A DNA stretch of 64,000 bases from Chamaelirium japonicum (Eukaryota > Streptophyta > Magnoliopsida > Liliales > Melanthiaceae), in the NCBI GenBank assembly GCA_947650365.1, contig OX393550.1, forward strand, positions 101,273,472 through 101,337,471, in the 5' to 3' direction. The notes under the pieces were generated by a model that worked only from the letters and a program-made list of their open reading frames with translations, did not search any database and was not told the origin of the DNA. Positions 46,517 to 59,351 of the stretch are shown here, piece after piece. A program made the translations under genes and the position numbers. How positions within the stretch are numbered: the first letter of the stretch is position 1; the number at the start of each line of letters is the position of its first letter.

Positions 46517-48555
46517 ATTTTTTTAAAAAAATTGACGAAGCAGTCAGTACAGTGCCTGTGAGTGCTTGAGCACCGGAGGGACCACGGATAGAAACCTATG
46601 ATAATCGCCACCAAGGAGCGCAAAGATATGTTTGAGAACCTAGGGTTTATGTTCTTCGCAAGGCAGAGATGAGTGCATTTTTGCTGCCGGCTCATTTCCT
46701 TTTGGGGCACATCGTCTATTTAAGGGGGCATAATGAGGCCTGGAAGCGGACACAACAAACTAAGTTTGCAGGAAAAATGCACTCAAGATTCCCCCGAGTC
46801 GAACCTGTGACCGCTGGAGTGAGACGGCGGACGAAATGCACTTGAAAATCCAAACAATATCCATACCCTTCAGATAAATCCATAATTTTGGGTCCTTTTA
46901 TCCTTCCATTCTTTTGCATGAGTTTCCATTTTACCCTTCACCTTGTATATTAATCCATACCCAATATTTTGACATAAGGTATTTTGAATCATATATCATG
47001 AAAACAAACATAAGCGTTAGGACCGTAATATATCATTTTTTCCCTTTCTGTTTATCCCTACGCAAATCACAAATATCATCCAAAAAAATTACCCTTTTGT
47101 CACTAATTGAGTCTTATTTATCCATTTAAAAAACCAAGGGTATTATGGTAATAAATCCTACTAACCTATTCTTCCTTCCATCCAATTTTTTGTTTCCCAT
47201 TTTCAAAGCTTCTCTTCTTTGCCACTAACCCATTCTTCATTCCATCCTATATTTTGTTTTCCATTTTACCCTCTCAATCCTATGTTTTAAAACAACATCA
47301 AGGGAAATGTTTGGGTAGGGTATGGGCATTGGAACTCTACCCGATTAACTTTCGGGTATAGATGTGAATACCCCAATGCCCATATCCAAAACCCAATTGC
47401 CCCTCTAACTTGTGACCCGACCCGACCCGAAACATCTAGTACGAGTATGGGTACAAATGTACTTTCAGGTATGGGCATAGGTATAGGTTGTAAAAGGTTT
47501 TTACAAGGTTTGGGTATCGTATGGGTATGGGTTGTACAAGGTTTGGGTAGGGTATGGGTATTGGAACTCAATCTGATAGGGTACGTATGGGTATAGGAAC
47601 TCTACCTTTTTAACTTTTGAGTATGGGTATGGGTTTGGGTATGGGTACCTTAATACTTTTTACAAGGCTTGGGTACGGTATGGGTATAGGAACTCTACCC
47701 GATTAACTATCAGGTATAGGCATGGGTATGATACCTCAATATCCATATTTGACACCCAAAACCCCCGATTGTCTCTCTAACTTGTGTAAATAATACAATT
47801 TGGTGGTCAACGATTTCTGAAAAGTTGGAATAGCATCAGCTACAGCTAAAGGTAAGTCAAGCATACCCAGGTTTTATTTTGGGGGAATTAACCAGAAGCC
47901 CATCTTAAGATCCTTTTTGAGCAGCAGTCTCAACCACCTTACCTCTGTGAACGAAAATGACCCTCATATCCCTTTGAATTCATGTCTACTGCCACTCATC
48001 TACCCCCACCGCCACTGCCGCCGCCGGACCTAACCGAACCCCACCCCACCCCCACTAGACCTAACCGAACACCACCCTGCCCCCACCGGACCTAATCGAA
48101 CCCGCCCTCCCGGCCTTGTCGGACCTAACCGAAACCCCCACCGCCGCCGCCACCACCGCCAAACCTAACCAAACCCACAGCCATCGCCGCCGGACCTAAT
48201 CGAACCTCTACGCCGAATCTATAGGCCATGGGATGAACCCCCAGCCGTCGCCGTCGCCGGACCTAACCGAACACCCCCCCCCCCACCCCGAATCTACAGA
48301 CCATGGGATGAACCCCCAGCCGTCGCCGTCGCAGCCTTCGCCCCCATAGCTCTCAATCACCTCCGCACGCACCTCCACCCCCGCCTGCGCAACCATCGAT
48401 CGGACTTGAGAGAGATGAAGGCAGAGGGTGGTCTCGGGATTAAAAATTAAGGGAGGGTTTTTTCCTAAAGTTTGGAGTGGTTAGAGGGGCTGGAGCTCAA
48501 ATGAAATGTTTTGGTGGGTTTATCCTAATATCCAGTTGGTTAGAGGGGTCTTAGG
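46517..48555. other. Gene-free stretch with minisatellite
   Basis: No gene. About 46790-46815 on minus has a B-box-like GGTTCGACTCG. From 47300 to about 47760 a degenerate minisatellite of GGGTATGGGTATGGG and TTGGAACTCTACCCGATTAAC motifs is present. 48000-48360 is rich in CCGCCGCC and GGACCTAACCGAACC repeats, including two copies of CATGGGATGAACCCCCAGCC about 74 bp apart. Confidence 0.55.
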
Positions 48556-48574
48556 CTAATAACCCCTTTTATTT

Positions 48575-49315
48575 TTGGTATTCATCAGGAAGGGCGGATC
48601 ACCACCGGATCCCCAAGATGCGCCACATGCCGGCTTAAGTAGGAGACCGCCCTCTGGCAGTAAAATAACAATGCAGACATGCGAGTAAGAACCACCACCG
48701 GCACCCAACCAAACCCTAAAAGAAAACGCCGCCGCCGGTGGAGACAGACCTCGCAACCGACGGGATACACACCAAACCCCACCTAAAGTGGAGAAAAAAA
48801 AATGACAATCCACACACACAAAAAAAAAAAAATTAGCTCACCACCACCGGCACCAGCCGCCGAGCACACAAGAAAGGAGTCGAGGACGTCGTTGCCACAC
48901 CGCTGTCGAATTGCCACCTCCGCCGCCCCGCCAAGAGCCACCACCGACCAGTGGGGGTGTACTGGAAACCCACCGGTGGAGAGTCTCACTCCGGGGCTAG
49001 ATCCAACCTCCCATTTGCACCCGGTGGTAGATCCGGCCCCGATGACCGCTCAAAAGTCATCAACGAGCTGTGGGAAGACTTGGTCCGCCTCTGACGCTTC
49101 AAGAGCAAAAACCCGGCGACCCAGCGCCACCCCTATCTACAGAGGGGGAAGAAAGGGGCCCAATCCCACCTTCGAAGCCAAAAGAAGCCACGCCCTGGCC
49201 TCCCCGGAGCAGCCGGTGGCGGAGTCCGAGGAGGCCTAGAGAGCAACGTGAGGAAACCCTAACCCTAGGGCCGCAAGGAGAAAAAGCGCCGGCACTCAAA
49301 GCCTGAACTTTTTCT
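48575..49315 (-). mobile_element. Second, diverged copy of the LINE-related retroposon family
   Basis: It shares ordered blocks with 19171-19918: a CGGATC-CCAAGA-GCG-CACATG block near the left edge, GGGATACACACCAAACCCCAC in the middle, and a GC-rich part ending in an AAACCCTAACCCTAGGG segment. A T-rich edge (TTTTATTTTTGGTATTC at about 48566) stands where the other copy has its poly(T). No clear target duplication was found, so the limits are approximate. No intact frame. Confidence 0.5.
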
Positions 49316-49721
49316 TGCTATACCCAGGGTTTTAAATGTGGATTTCGATGTCTTGGTGGCGAACTTTCCTACCTATGGGGTTAATCAAAATTAGAGAATT
49401 TTTGTCGCTACTATGGTGAGTTTCGATCCTGGGCCTATCTTGTGCCGGCGCACTAATACGTGATGTATAGACTATTATGGTGGTTCCTTAAAAAAAAATT
49501 TGTTGAATTACGATCAAATATCAGTGGAAATTTTTAGTTTTACGGAAAAGATTTTGGTAGAAAGTTATTGGATTTCTTTCAAATCTCGACTCCTTCGTAT
49601 CAAAAGTCAATCAAATATCAATCTCTTGTGAAAGGGTCAAATATCGATGGATACAAAACATAATAATAAATTTTTTTGTTGGAACAAAAAAAGAAATTGA
49701 TAAAAGTAAGAGTTAAAACTA

Positions 49722-49943
<222 letters not shown>

Positions 49944-50140
49944 GGTTAGGAGCAATCGTCAGGATCTTCTTGATCCCTATTTTATAATATATGGCTATCA
50001 TGATAGAAACAAGTAGCTATATAGTAAATTGGAGGATCCTTTGATTGTAGGATCGAGGATCCCTTCCCTTGATTGTAGGACCCAAACGTGCATACATAGC
50101 TGGAGCTTCCTTATTCATGAAGATATACTTTTTTTCATTT

Positions 50141-50853
50141 TTAATACTCCACCTCAAGCCGGTGTGATATCCGTATTTTCTTCGGTAGTAGGAATAAACA
50201 CCATACAAATCTGTCCTGAAAAGTAGCTTCACGAATAAAATGACGATCAACTTCAATATGTTTGGTGCGGACATGGTATACTGGATTATGAGCAATGATA
50301 AATGCCGCTTTATTATCACAATACAAAGTCAGTGGAGTGGCAACACCCACTCCTAATTCTTATAGCAGTCTCTGTAGCTAGATCATCTTGCAAATACCAT
50401 GTGCCATTGCACGGAACTCTACGCAACCACACTCTACTACTTACTTCTCCAAGAAACAAGATTGCCACCCAACATAGTGCAGTATCCCGATGTAGAACGT
50501 CTATCAGTAAATGATTTGGCCCAGTCAGCATTAGTCCAACATTCGATCCGACTGTGACCATGTTTACGAAAGACTAGACTATTTCCAGGACAGTCCTTCA
50601 AATACCAAAGAATACGAAAGGCTGCCTCAAGATGAATTGAGTTTGGAGCATGCATAAACTTGCTGACAACTCCTCCTGTATAAGTAATATCAGGTCTAGT
50701 AAGTGAGACATAAGTTAGTTTCCCAACTAGACGTTGATACTGTGAGACATCGGCAAGTGGCTTGCCTTCCACATCACCCAACTTATGGTTTTGCTCAATA
50801 GGTGTATCAGATGTACGACTTTTCAATTTTCCACATTCTTGTAAAAGATCCAA
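50141..50853 (-). pseudogene. Copia RNase H region
   Basis: The minus-strand frame 50437-50853 reads SQYQRLVGKLTYVSLTRPDI, YLKDCPGNSLVFRKHG and TNADWAKSFTDRRSTSGYC, and ends WRSK. After a frame change (50141-50350) comes LTLYCDNKAAFIIAHNPVYH and HIEVDRHFIREAT. These are standard Ty1-copia RNase H blocks (D-W-A, C-D-N, H-I-E-x-D-x-H-F). Two or more frameshifts separate them. Confidence 0.85.
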
Positions 50854-50921
50854 AATATATTTATGTTGCGAGATAAAGATACCTGACTTTAATCTTGCAA
50901 CTTCAATTCCAAGAAAATACT

Positions 50922-51624
50922 TTAGAGGGCCCCAAGATCTTTAATCTCAAAACGACATCTAAGATGAGTCTTCAGCTCATGAATGACAATTGGATCATTT
51001 CCTGTAATGACTAGATCATCGACATAGACAATGAGAGCCAATGCATCTAATAAAAAGAGTATGATGTACTTCACTTTGTCGATATCCAAAATCAATAACC
51101 AAGCCCAAGGAGATTGAAGGAGGCCGTATGGAGATTTCTTTAAGAAACAAACATGCCCTTCATGGCTAGGAAACGAGATACCAGGTGGAGGAGTCATATA
51201 GACCTCTTCCTGAAGATTCCCGTGTAGGAATGTATTTTTAACATCCAATTGATGAAGTTCCCAATCACGTACTATTTGCAGTCAAGGACAGTAAGACACA
51301 AATGGAATTCATCTTTGCAATATGAGCAAAGGTCTCATGATAATCAATCCCATATGTTTGAGCGTACCCCTTCGCAACTAGCCGAGCTTTGTACCGATTC
51401 ACGGTGCCATCTGGATTATGTTTAACTGTAAACACCCATCGACATCCTACTGCATTCTTCCTCTGATGTAATGACACTAATTCCCAAATATCATTTTGAG
51501 TCAAAGCTCTTATTTCCTCCTCCATTGCAGCTTTCCACTTAGGATCTAACAGGGCTTCGTGAACAATAGAAGGAATAGTAACAGAAGAAACAGAAGCTAA
51601 GAAATAACGATAAGATGATGACAC
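50922..51624 (-). pseudogene. Copia reverse transcriptase
   Basis: The frame 51265-51624 gives WKAAMEEEIRALTQNDIWEL, VGCRWVFTVKHNPDGTVNRY and KARLVAKGYAQTYGIDYHET. After a frame change at about 51250, [33 protein letters not shown] and [14 protein letters not shown] follow (50922-51248). The catalytic Y-V-D-D is intact, but the usual Y-G-L-K-Q-A-P-R-A-W reads [10 protein letters not shown], a degenerate form. Confidence 0.87.
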
Positions 51625-51672
51625 AAAATGATAAGAGATATAATCAGATAAAAGATATTTAGTAGAGATTTG

Positions 51673-52530
51673 TCACTTACCCTTGTGTAAAGCAATGGGA
51701 ATATCAAGATCTGAAGAAAGGGAAGAAGCATCAGATGATGCTAATTCTCTAGGCGAGGAAGGCATGGACGAATCTGTTACCGGAGAAACGTTACAGTGTT
51801 GTGAAGCAGGGCTCCCTTCAGAAATTTGCAAGTCCTTATGTATTCTTGCATGTACAACAAAGCCACTAGTAGTATGCTCAAGATGTAAAACTGGTATAGG
51901 TGACATGGAGGACTCTAGAAAGGACACAAGTGAATCCGGAATAATAGTAGGAAGAAGGACTTGTGATGGTTGGACATCCCGGTCATAACAAGTGGCAAAC
52001 CACTCCCCCCACAAATAAATTGGGCCTGAATCGATGATCCTCATATTATTGGATGCTCCTGAATCGATGATCCATGAGGTAGAAGGAGCAGTGGATGCAG
52101 TATTAGCCGAAGCAAACGTCCTTGACTATGCAAAAGTGGAAGTTCCCGTATTTTCGTCAAAGTGTGCCACTAGTGAATGAAATCGATCCAGATTTTCTCG
52201 AAATATAGTAATACGATCCGATGGTGTTGTAGGAGGGGTATAATTCTGAATTGAAGTCGCAACAATAGGCACCGCATTATCAAAAGGTGAGGATGCACTC
52301 CAATTCGCTTGTTGCGATGTATGCCCTTTTTTTGGAAATCCGTTAAGAAAATAGCATAATTGTTTGGTGTGTCCGTATTTCTGGTAGTTATCAAAAAATC
52401 TCTGGAGGTTCCTCCGATTCTTGCTTGGGTGCGAAGGAACCACAAACAACGGTGATACTAGTGGTGTCACTGGTGCTCTCCAACCCTGTCTGTTAACAGC
52501 CATTGCCGCTCTGTCTTCAGACTGGATCAT
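51673..52530 (-). pseudogene. Copia gag C-terminus, protease motif and integrase hinge fused by deletion
   Basis: 52126-52530 encodes a gag-end-like frame (FFDNYQKYGHTKQLCYFLNG with one C-x-G-H-like knuckle remnant). WIIDSGASNNM then RIIDSGP follows, showing a small duplication of the protease active-site codons at 52024-52074. 51673-52044 continues into DVQPSQVLLPTIIPDSLVSF and a Ser/Pro/Asp-rich linker that normally follows integrase. The catalytic integrase core is absent. Confidence 0.7.
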
Positions 52531-53000
52531 TTCTTATCTAATAGAGTTACGTCTGTTTTCCTCGGAATAAATATAAGCGTACACCTCCTAAAAGGGGGGA
52601 AATCATTTTTTCTACTTAAAATCTGCACGCAAGCAGTCTCATATTCCAGGTTCAATCCTGCAAGAAACTGATATATGTAATATATCCTATCTTCCCTCGT
52701 CCAGAAATAGTCTTTGCAGATCTTGCTTAAATCGGGTAATTGGTTCCATCAAATTTGACAGTGGTAATCTGGAGAATCGGACTCTTTCTCAATTACGAGA
52801 GGCTCGGAGAATGACGTTGAAGACGGTGTGGGCACAACAACAGTTTTCTCAATGGACGATCCTTCCTTGGCCATTGAAAAAAAATTTAACAAGAACAAAC
52901 AAACAACTAGATCTTGACATCAGAGGGGGGATCATATAGGATATATTAAACATCACCAGGCGTTGATTCAATCCAGATTATCAAACCTGGGATCAAAGAA

Positions 53001-53110
53001 AAGAGATCACAAACCTTTAGGGTGTGACCAGAATTTTAGGGCTAGAATTTTAGGGCTAGATGATAACCCTCAAGAAAAGGGATCACAAACCTTTAGGGTG
53101 TGACAAGTTT
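53001..53110. repeat. Short direct duplication in the PDH E1 beta 3' flank
   Basis: The block GATCACAAACCTTTAGGGTG followed by TGAC occurs at about 53006 and 53086, about 80 bp apart. Between them AATTTTAGGGCTAG is itself repeated. It lies just downstream of the PDH stop codon. Confidence 0.85.
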
Positions 53111-53147
53111 AACAAGAAAAACAGGAAGGCTTAAGAGAAAGACCGGC

Positions 53148-54120
53148 CTACTTGCAGATCTGCTCTACCGCGGCGACAATCTGTGCCGGCTGTACCACAG
53201 TCCAATCCTCCAGTGTCCCGGCGTACGGCGTCGGCACGTCCTGCGATGACAGGCACATGATCGGAGCATCCAGGTAATCCCAGAAGTTGTCGATGATGGC
53301 CGACCTCAAGCTCGCGCCGATGCCGCCCGTTCGCATGCACTCCTCGACGATCAGCACGCGGTGCGTCTTCTTCACGGAGTTGCCGATGGTGTGGAGATCA
53401 AACGGCTTCAGCGAGCGGATGTCGATCACCTCGGGGTCGTACCCTTTGTTCACCAGTGTCTTTGCGGCCTGCATGACATGGTACCTCATGCGGGAGTACG
53501 TGAGGATCGTGACGTGCTCGCCGGGCCGCACCATCTCCGCCTCCTCGAGGGACAGCACGTACTCCTCGTCCGGGATCCGCTCCTTGAGGTTGTACAGCAG
53601 CACGTGCTCGAACAGCACCACGGGGTTCTCGCTCCGGATGGCGGCCTTCATGAGCCCCTTGGCGTTGTATGGGGTCGAGCATGCGACCAACTGGAGGCCG
53701 GGGATCGACTGGAAGTACGACTCCAGGCGCTGTGAATGCTCCGCCCCAAGTTGCCGGCCGACGCCTCCCGGCCCTCGGATCACAATCGGGATGGTGAACT
53801 GGCCACCGGACGTGTAGTGGAGCATGCCGCAGTTGTTGGATATCTGGTTGAAGGCTAGGAGGAGGAAGCCCATGTTCATGCCTTCGACGACCGGCCTTAG
53901 GCCTGTCATCGCGGCACCAATGCCCATCCCGGTGAAGGAATTCTCAGCGATGGGGGTGTCGAGAACCCTCAGGTCTCCGAACTTTGTCGCCAGGCCTCTC
54001 GTCACCTTGTAGGAGCCACCATAGTGCCCCACATCTTCTCCCATGACGCACACTAGAGGGTCTCGATCCATCTCTTCTTCGAGACCCTCTCGTAGAGCCT
54101 CAAAGAGCAGGACTTCGTGA
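53148..54120 (-). CDS. PDHB: Plastid pyruvate dehydrogenase E1 component subunit beta, exon 4
   Basis: This last exon encodes about residues 82-405 of the E1 beta subunit, which with E1 alpha decarboxylates pyruvate using thiamine diphosphate in the plastid complex that supplies acetyl-CoA for fatty-acid synthesis. Visible blocks: [57 protein letters not shown] (thiamine-diphosphate-contacting Glu at about residue 141), [38 protein letters not shown] and [13 protein letters not shown], ending VEQICK. It is much closer to the plastid than the mitochondrial type. The acceptor is AAATTCTCAG at 54121-54130 on minus; the first base completes the GGT glycine codon begun in exon 3. The ATG at 54146 lies in the intron and is not the real start. 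The exon is intact. Confidence 0.96.
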
Positions 54121-54329
54121 CTGAGAATTTCAAGATGAAAAGGCAAATTATAACATGATCAACTCAATGTAGCCGATTTACAGAGGACAAAGCAGCAGCA
54201 TAAAATGCAGAAAACAAGCATCGTTTGTCAAAGAGGTTACAGACTGAGCAATGAGATAATTTGAAAAAAAGATGTAAAGATTTGATAAAACTATATAATA
54301 AACAAAGCATTTAGATACAACATAATCAA

Positions 54330-54640
54330 GGGTTTTTACCTAATATACCCCTAACAAAGTTTGATAGTGCAGAAAAACCCCTACTTTACAAAATTCCCTA
54401 TACACCCTTCACACATCTCGATTTTTGCTTAAAAAAACCCATTTGATCAACTTTATGACCAGTTTACACTTGATCGTTACCAGTGCTCAAATGCAAACAC
54501 AAAGTAATTCAATGGTAAAAGGATCAAAAAATTAGCTAGATGGATTTTTTTGCAAAAAGTAAGCCATGTGAAGGGCTCGGGAAACATAGGAGTTTTTCTA
54601 CACTATCAAACTTTTAAAGGTTATATATGCAAAAATCCCA
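54330..54640. mobile_element. Foldback MITE in PDH intron 3
   Basis: The left arm (GGGTTTTTACCTAATATACC... AAGTTTGATAGTGCAGAAAA) and the right arm (TTTTTCTACACTATCAAACT ... TATATGCAAAAATCCC) are inverted over about 75 bp. ATAATCAA flanks both sides (54322-54329 and 54641-54648), an 8-bp duplication (possibly 9 with a mismatch). This size could be hAT or Mutator-like. 311 bp, non-coding. Confidence 0.78.
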
Positions 54641-56873
54641 ATAATCAACAATGCAAATTTTATTGCCCAATAAGTTATCAGAATGAATTGCGTTTATTTT
54701 TAAGATTCATGAATTATTGAACAGTAGTTTGGAAAGAAATTAATTAGGTGGTAGAAATTATCCAAATCATTAGTTAGGGGGAAATGTGACTATGGTGCTA
54801 CCATGAATTACAAGAGTGACCCATGTATCCTAAATGCCTGAAGATGTGGGGTTCTTTCTTGTCTAGTCCCTCTCTAAAATTATATGAATTCTTCTTTTGA
54901 AGGCCAACTGTTATTGGAAAGTTCATGTGCTAAGTACTATTGTTTTGTATTTTATGATGCTCCATTAGCAATCAGGTGGGCTTTGGGTGAAAGGGTGTGC
55001 CCTCAAATGGAATGGGCACACATTGGCAGATCTTTTTGGCCCACCGAATAAGAAACTGATAATGCATAGCTTGCACCATAACATGAGTTTAAAATAGTTT
55101 ACAGAAGTTGGGAGATTCCATTAATCATAAAATAGGATTCAATATTTGTAATCCCTTGGGCTAAAGGTGGAACTGGACCTTGAAAATCTTCATGTGATTC
55201 AATCAAATCTTGAAGACGTTTGTTACCAATAGTGTGATTACTTTCAAATTCCAAGAAGTGCCCAGGATAATTTGATACTCTTAGTTCAAACCTGCCAAGA
55301 TCTTTCTACATAATTACAAACCTCCTTTTGTTTACGATCATTGATCTCTTTGGGAATGTTGTTTCAATTTGGCTCTTTGGCGTATAAACCATCTTTTGTT
55401 TATGATCATTGATCTCTCGTTGGTCATGCAACTCCCTATATCCTATCTTGCCTTGTACGATTATCATCTAGACTCTTCCTAGCCTTTTTTGTTTTTCTTT
55501 TTCCGGTAGGCTATACTCTTCCTAGCCTAGGAGAACCTTAAAGGTTGCTCCTAATTTCATGAGTTTGAACTGCATGGCCAGCTAGATAGGTGTCCCGGCC
55601 CGACAACTAGCACTTCTAGGTTTTCTAACGCAAGCTCATCTTTTGCCAAGTTGCATTGGTCAGGTTACTGGCACCAATCTTAGATGGTTAATTCAAGTTC
55701 ACAGTCGGTTGAAAAATTCTTGTCAATATTTTGTGGAGCCTTCTTAATTTGAATTATACTTAATAGCCTACCTCATTTTGGTGAGGTAAGACCTGTACCA
55801 TGATAATACTAGATATCTCTAATGATCTCATAAAGATAATATAACCAAAGGAATATTAAAAGATTAGGAAAGATAAAAACTTCAACGAGTAAATAAGGTG
55901 GTAGTAGTAAGGGTTAAAGCAACAAAATATCAGCTAAACATCAAACTAATCTGCTAAATAAATTCAGGAATGATAACATGATTGACCACTAAGTTTACAA
56001 TCGTCCACACACTGCCGCCTAACAAATAAAATACGACTTACTTCAAAAATTGTCATAACTTCACCACCACTTCTGTGCACTTCTATTGCAATAAACAAAT
56101 GCTGATACTGTCCAAACACAACTCCATAAACTTCTCAATCTATATAATGGTGATTAGCACCTCTAAGAATCTTACCCAAAATGATAAACCTAACAACCAT
56201 TGAGTTTCCTAGGGGATCATATACTCTAAAGTGAATGGTATGCCCAACCTCAACCAAGAAAACCTTTAAGGGTTTCTAAAAGAGGTCAGGTAGAAAATCC
56301 TCTCTAACATATCTCGTCCTTCCCTACAGAAAAGACAAGACCCATCTTCCTAGATCTGTGGATCACCTCTAGAGACTAAGGGGTGTTTCGCCTCGGTCTC
56401 CTATATCGTTTTGGGGAATGATTCTGGGGAAGGATGCCAAAAACCCAATAAGAAACTGCACCCTCACTTTCCTTCTCCATTCAAGTTGCTCCCTGATCAA
56501 GGCATCTTAACCAAAAGACAACAATGAGAAACAGAAATTCTAAGGGAAAGATCTGTTCTAAGGAGATGATAAGTGGCAATCATTTTTCTTAAATCTGATT
56601 CCTTAATTCTACCTTCAAACATTATAGAAGGATAATAAGTTCATAAAAAGGACTATTGGGAAGTCTGAGGTTATCATCCAAAATAATAAGCATGAGCTAA
56701 GGCATACTAACTTCTAATCAAATGTTAGTATACGCACTTTATCACCATGTGAGTTCCCACATAAACACAAATCAAAGTTTTGAGGTTAGGTTATGCGCAA
56801 GTCAGTGTTCAAAAACCTGGAACTCAGACTCAACTCGAAAGTCCACCGAGTCGAGTAACTCAAAGACTCAACT

Positions 56874-56901
56874 TGTGTGTGTGTGTGTGTGTGTGTGTGT
56901 T
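56874..56901. repeat. (TG)n microsatellite
   Basis: Fourteen perfect TG units inside a degenerate GAGTCGAGT/ACTCGACTC repeat in PDH intron 3. Confidence 0.95.
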
Positions 56902-58536
56902 CAAAACTCAAAATATTAAATAGCCTGAGTAGTTCCCAAGTCGGACCGAGTCAGCCCGAGTTGGACCAAGTCACAGCCGGTCCGAGTCGGCTCGATTTTC
57001 AGGCGAGTCAAGTCGAGTTGGACCGAGTTTTGGTACTATGGCACAAGTAATATGCCATTGTCCTGATTGATTTCTTGCTTGTTCGCACTTTGATGTAGTA
57101 GTAAGTGCCAAATATCCTTAAAGAAATGGAAAATCTTGCCTGGGGAAAATATTCAAATAGGCAGAAAGGTGAGGCAGCAGATAATAAACAAGGTGAGTAA
57201 GCCTAAAGCCATAGGCACAAGTATAATGGATTATCATCACTACAAAAAGAAATATGTAGAAAAATCCTAAAAAAAGAAAAGGTAAAGAATATGATTGATG
57301 CATTGGGAGTCTTGGGACTTGGACATCTTACGGATCTTTGATAGGCAACGATCTAACAATGCATACTGCCGTTGTACATAAAACTTACAGAACTCATTTG
57401 ATATCTTCATCATTTTAGTGATTTTGTAAGGTTGGAATGTGCATTGCAAATCCTCCCATACCAAAGCAAGGTATTTAAGTCAGACACAGAAGCAATATGT
57501 AATCCTTCCCCTTTCTGGCGGATGTATCGAAGGCTAATGTGTATGCCTTCATAATGGGTTTCTAGCATGTCTTGCTTCATATAACCCTACCTGAACCATA
57601 AGCACTTAGGCATTTCTGCATCTCACCTCTTGGACAAGAAAAACGGATAGATCTAAAGAGGGAAGAATATCCAGTTTTAACAATTTTATTAGAGAACTAG
57701 AATTGTTTTCTCTCTCCTTGATTAACAAAATATTTATCAGCTAAAGTGAGACAACTTTCAAACAAGCCTTAATCAGCTAAGGTGCTCACATCCAAAAGTA
57801 GAGTAAAGTAGTTTCAAGGATGCAAATTTGCAAAATTGACCAATCTTTCAAGAACTTTCAAGAAACTGAGTGGCGATATGTAATAAACAATAGTCAGATG
57901 GTGATCAAAATATAAAACAGGAATACAACATCATATTCATACTATCTAACGTTGATAGTACAATTCTATAAGGAAACATGCAATCTAGTGATTAAATATT
58001 CTAGCAAGATTTGAGTACTCTTCGCCAGAAAATATGTACATCAAACTGATTCTGCTTTTTCTGGGCTACACAGTATCTCAAATATTCAGTCATCTCTATG
58101 GACTCCCCTCTTTAACATTTGATGACTCCCTGTTCCTTGATCCACAACTTGAAAAATTTTAAAGAACTTTGATGCCAATCTAAAATTCAAGATGTAAATA
58201 TCTAATTCCTTTAATAATTCTGCTAGTTTTGATGGTAGAAAAATGAATGGGATACAAAGCCTAAGTAGTCACCTATGCCAAACAAGTATGGTGAGAGAAA
58301 AATATAATATAACAAAATACAGCCAAACATCAAACTGAATATTTACAAATTACAAACCATCTCATGGGTATTCAAGGTCAGATCCCGAAAGAGATACAGT
58401 GGTTCCATTCATAAAATAGGATGCTGGCCGTCTTGAGGTTGTGAAAATATCCCGAAGACCTCCGTTGCTGCTTTGAAGAAGCCAAAACACTGGCATCCTC
58501 ATTGAAGCATGCATTGGGAGGAAGACTATAGCAGCT

Positions 58537-58629
58537 GGTTGTATTACAGATTTCAAACGTCGATTGAGCTTCGAATGGACCGGTTGTATTACAGATTTCA
58601 AACATCGATTGAGCTTCGAATGGACCGGT
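58537..58629. repeat. 45-bp tandem duplication
   Basis: Two copies of a 45-bp unit (GGTTGTATTACAGATTTCAA then AC-TCGATTGAGCTTCGAATG and GACC) differ by one base (ACG/ACA) in the overlapping part. It lies in PDH intron 3. The minus-strand frames over it (58362-58686) are repetitive and not supported as genes. Confidence 0.9.
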
Positions 58630-59351
58630 TTTTGGTTCGGTTTCAAGATCTAAAATCGTTAAATTGTAGATAGCAGAAAAATTCAACCCAAAAAGAACCC
58701 AAACTTTAGCCAGTAGTCAGAGGAAACAGAGACGAACTGACTTGCACCTGAGGTGTTTCCATTGGATTGATTGCAGTAACTTCTCCTAAGAGATTTCAAA
58801 TTAGAATGGATCCTTTAGTTATTGGGTTAGAATAAACGTGAGTGAAGGGATCTAGATGTTCTATGCTCCTTCCTAGCTCCGGCACAAGCCAAACACATCA
58901 CCTCCTCTTACTCTGTGCAGCCTTCAATACATGGCAATATGGCATCGGAAACGACTTGTAAATATAGCTTATGAATTGTTAGAGAGGCAAATGGATCAGT
59001 TTTTCTTAATCTTTGACCTAAGATACCATGTAGTTAAGATAAATGGAGGTTGACAGTAAGGATGATCTTCACGACTTACTACATTTGTGATGTAGGCGAG
59101 GGAGGATTTACATTAGGTTTTGGACGGATTTATGAAAAATCAGGAATTAGGGACAGTCAGTGGTATTTTCATCTTTTCAGGGTATTCGGTTTTTTCAATC
59201 TTTGACGAAAATTGGTGGGGGTGAGGGTATCAATGCAAGGAAGGACTGGTCAAAGTTTGAGATGAATCGGATCACTAGATCCAAAGTTATGGTTGAAACT
59301 GTGTGCATATTTTATAAATAAACAAGTTGGTTTTTATATAAAAGAAGCTAA

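Larger units (their letters stand above)
50141..52874 (-). mobile_element. Second Ty1-copia element, minus strand, decayed
   Basis: In minus-strand order it contains a gag start (MAKEGSSIEKTVVVPTPSS at 52874 downward, ending at a stop near 52749), a gag C-terminal part, a protease motif WIIDSGAS (52054-52074), an integrase-distal hinge (51673-52044), reverse transcriptase (50922-51624) and RNase H (50141-50853). After the last frame comes GGCTTGAGGTGGAG, a purine-rich tract, and then a TTAAAAATGAAAA stretch that may be LTR remnant. Most of integrase is missing. Clear paired LTRs were not found. It is in the same orientation as, and immediately 3' of, the PDH E1 beta gene. Confidence 0.82.

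Noticed and set aside
54121-54146. ATG at 54146 as the start of a 332-residue PDH E1 beta
   Set aside because: It would lack a transit peptide, and the sequence before 54120 is an intron acceptor. The spliced model gives the expected 405 residues.
57238-57255. CACTACAAAAAGAAA as a CACTA end in PDH intron 3
   Set aside because: No matching inverted end or subterminal CCGTCGG motifs nearby. A single short match is expected by chance in AT-rich DNA.
58362-58686. Minus-strand frames of 94 and 102 residues in PDH intron 3
   Set aside because: They consist largely of a 45-bp tandem duplication and have no homology that I recognise.
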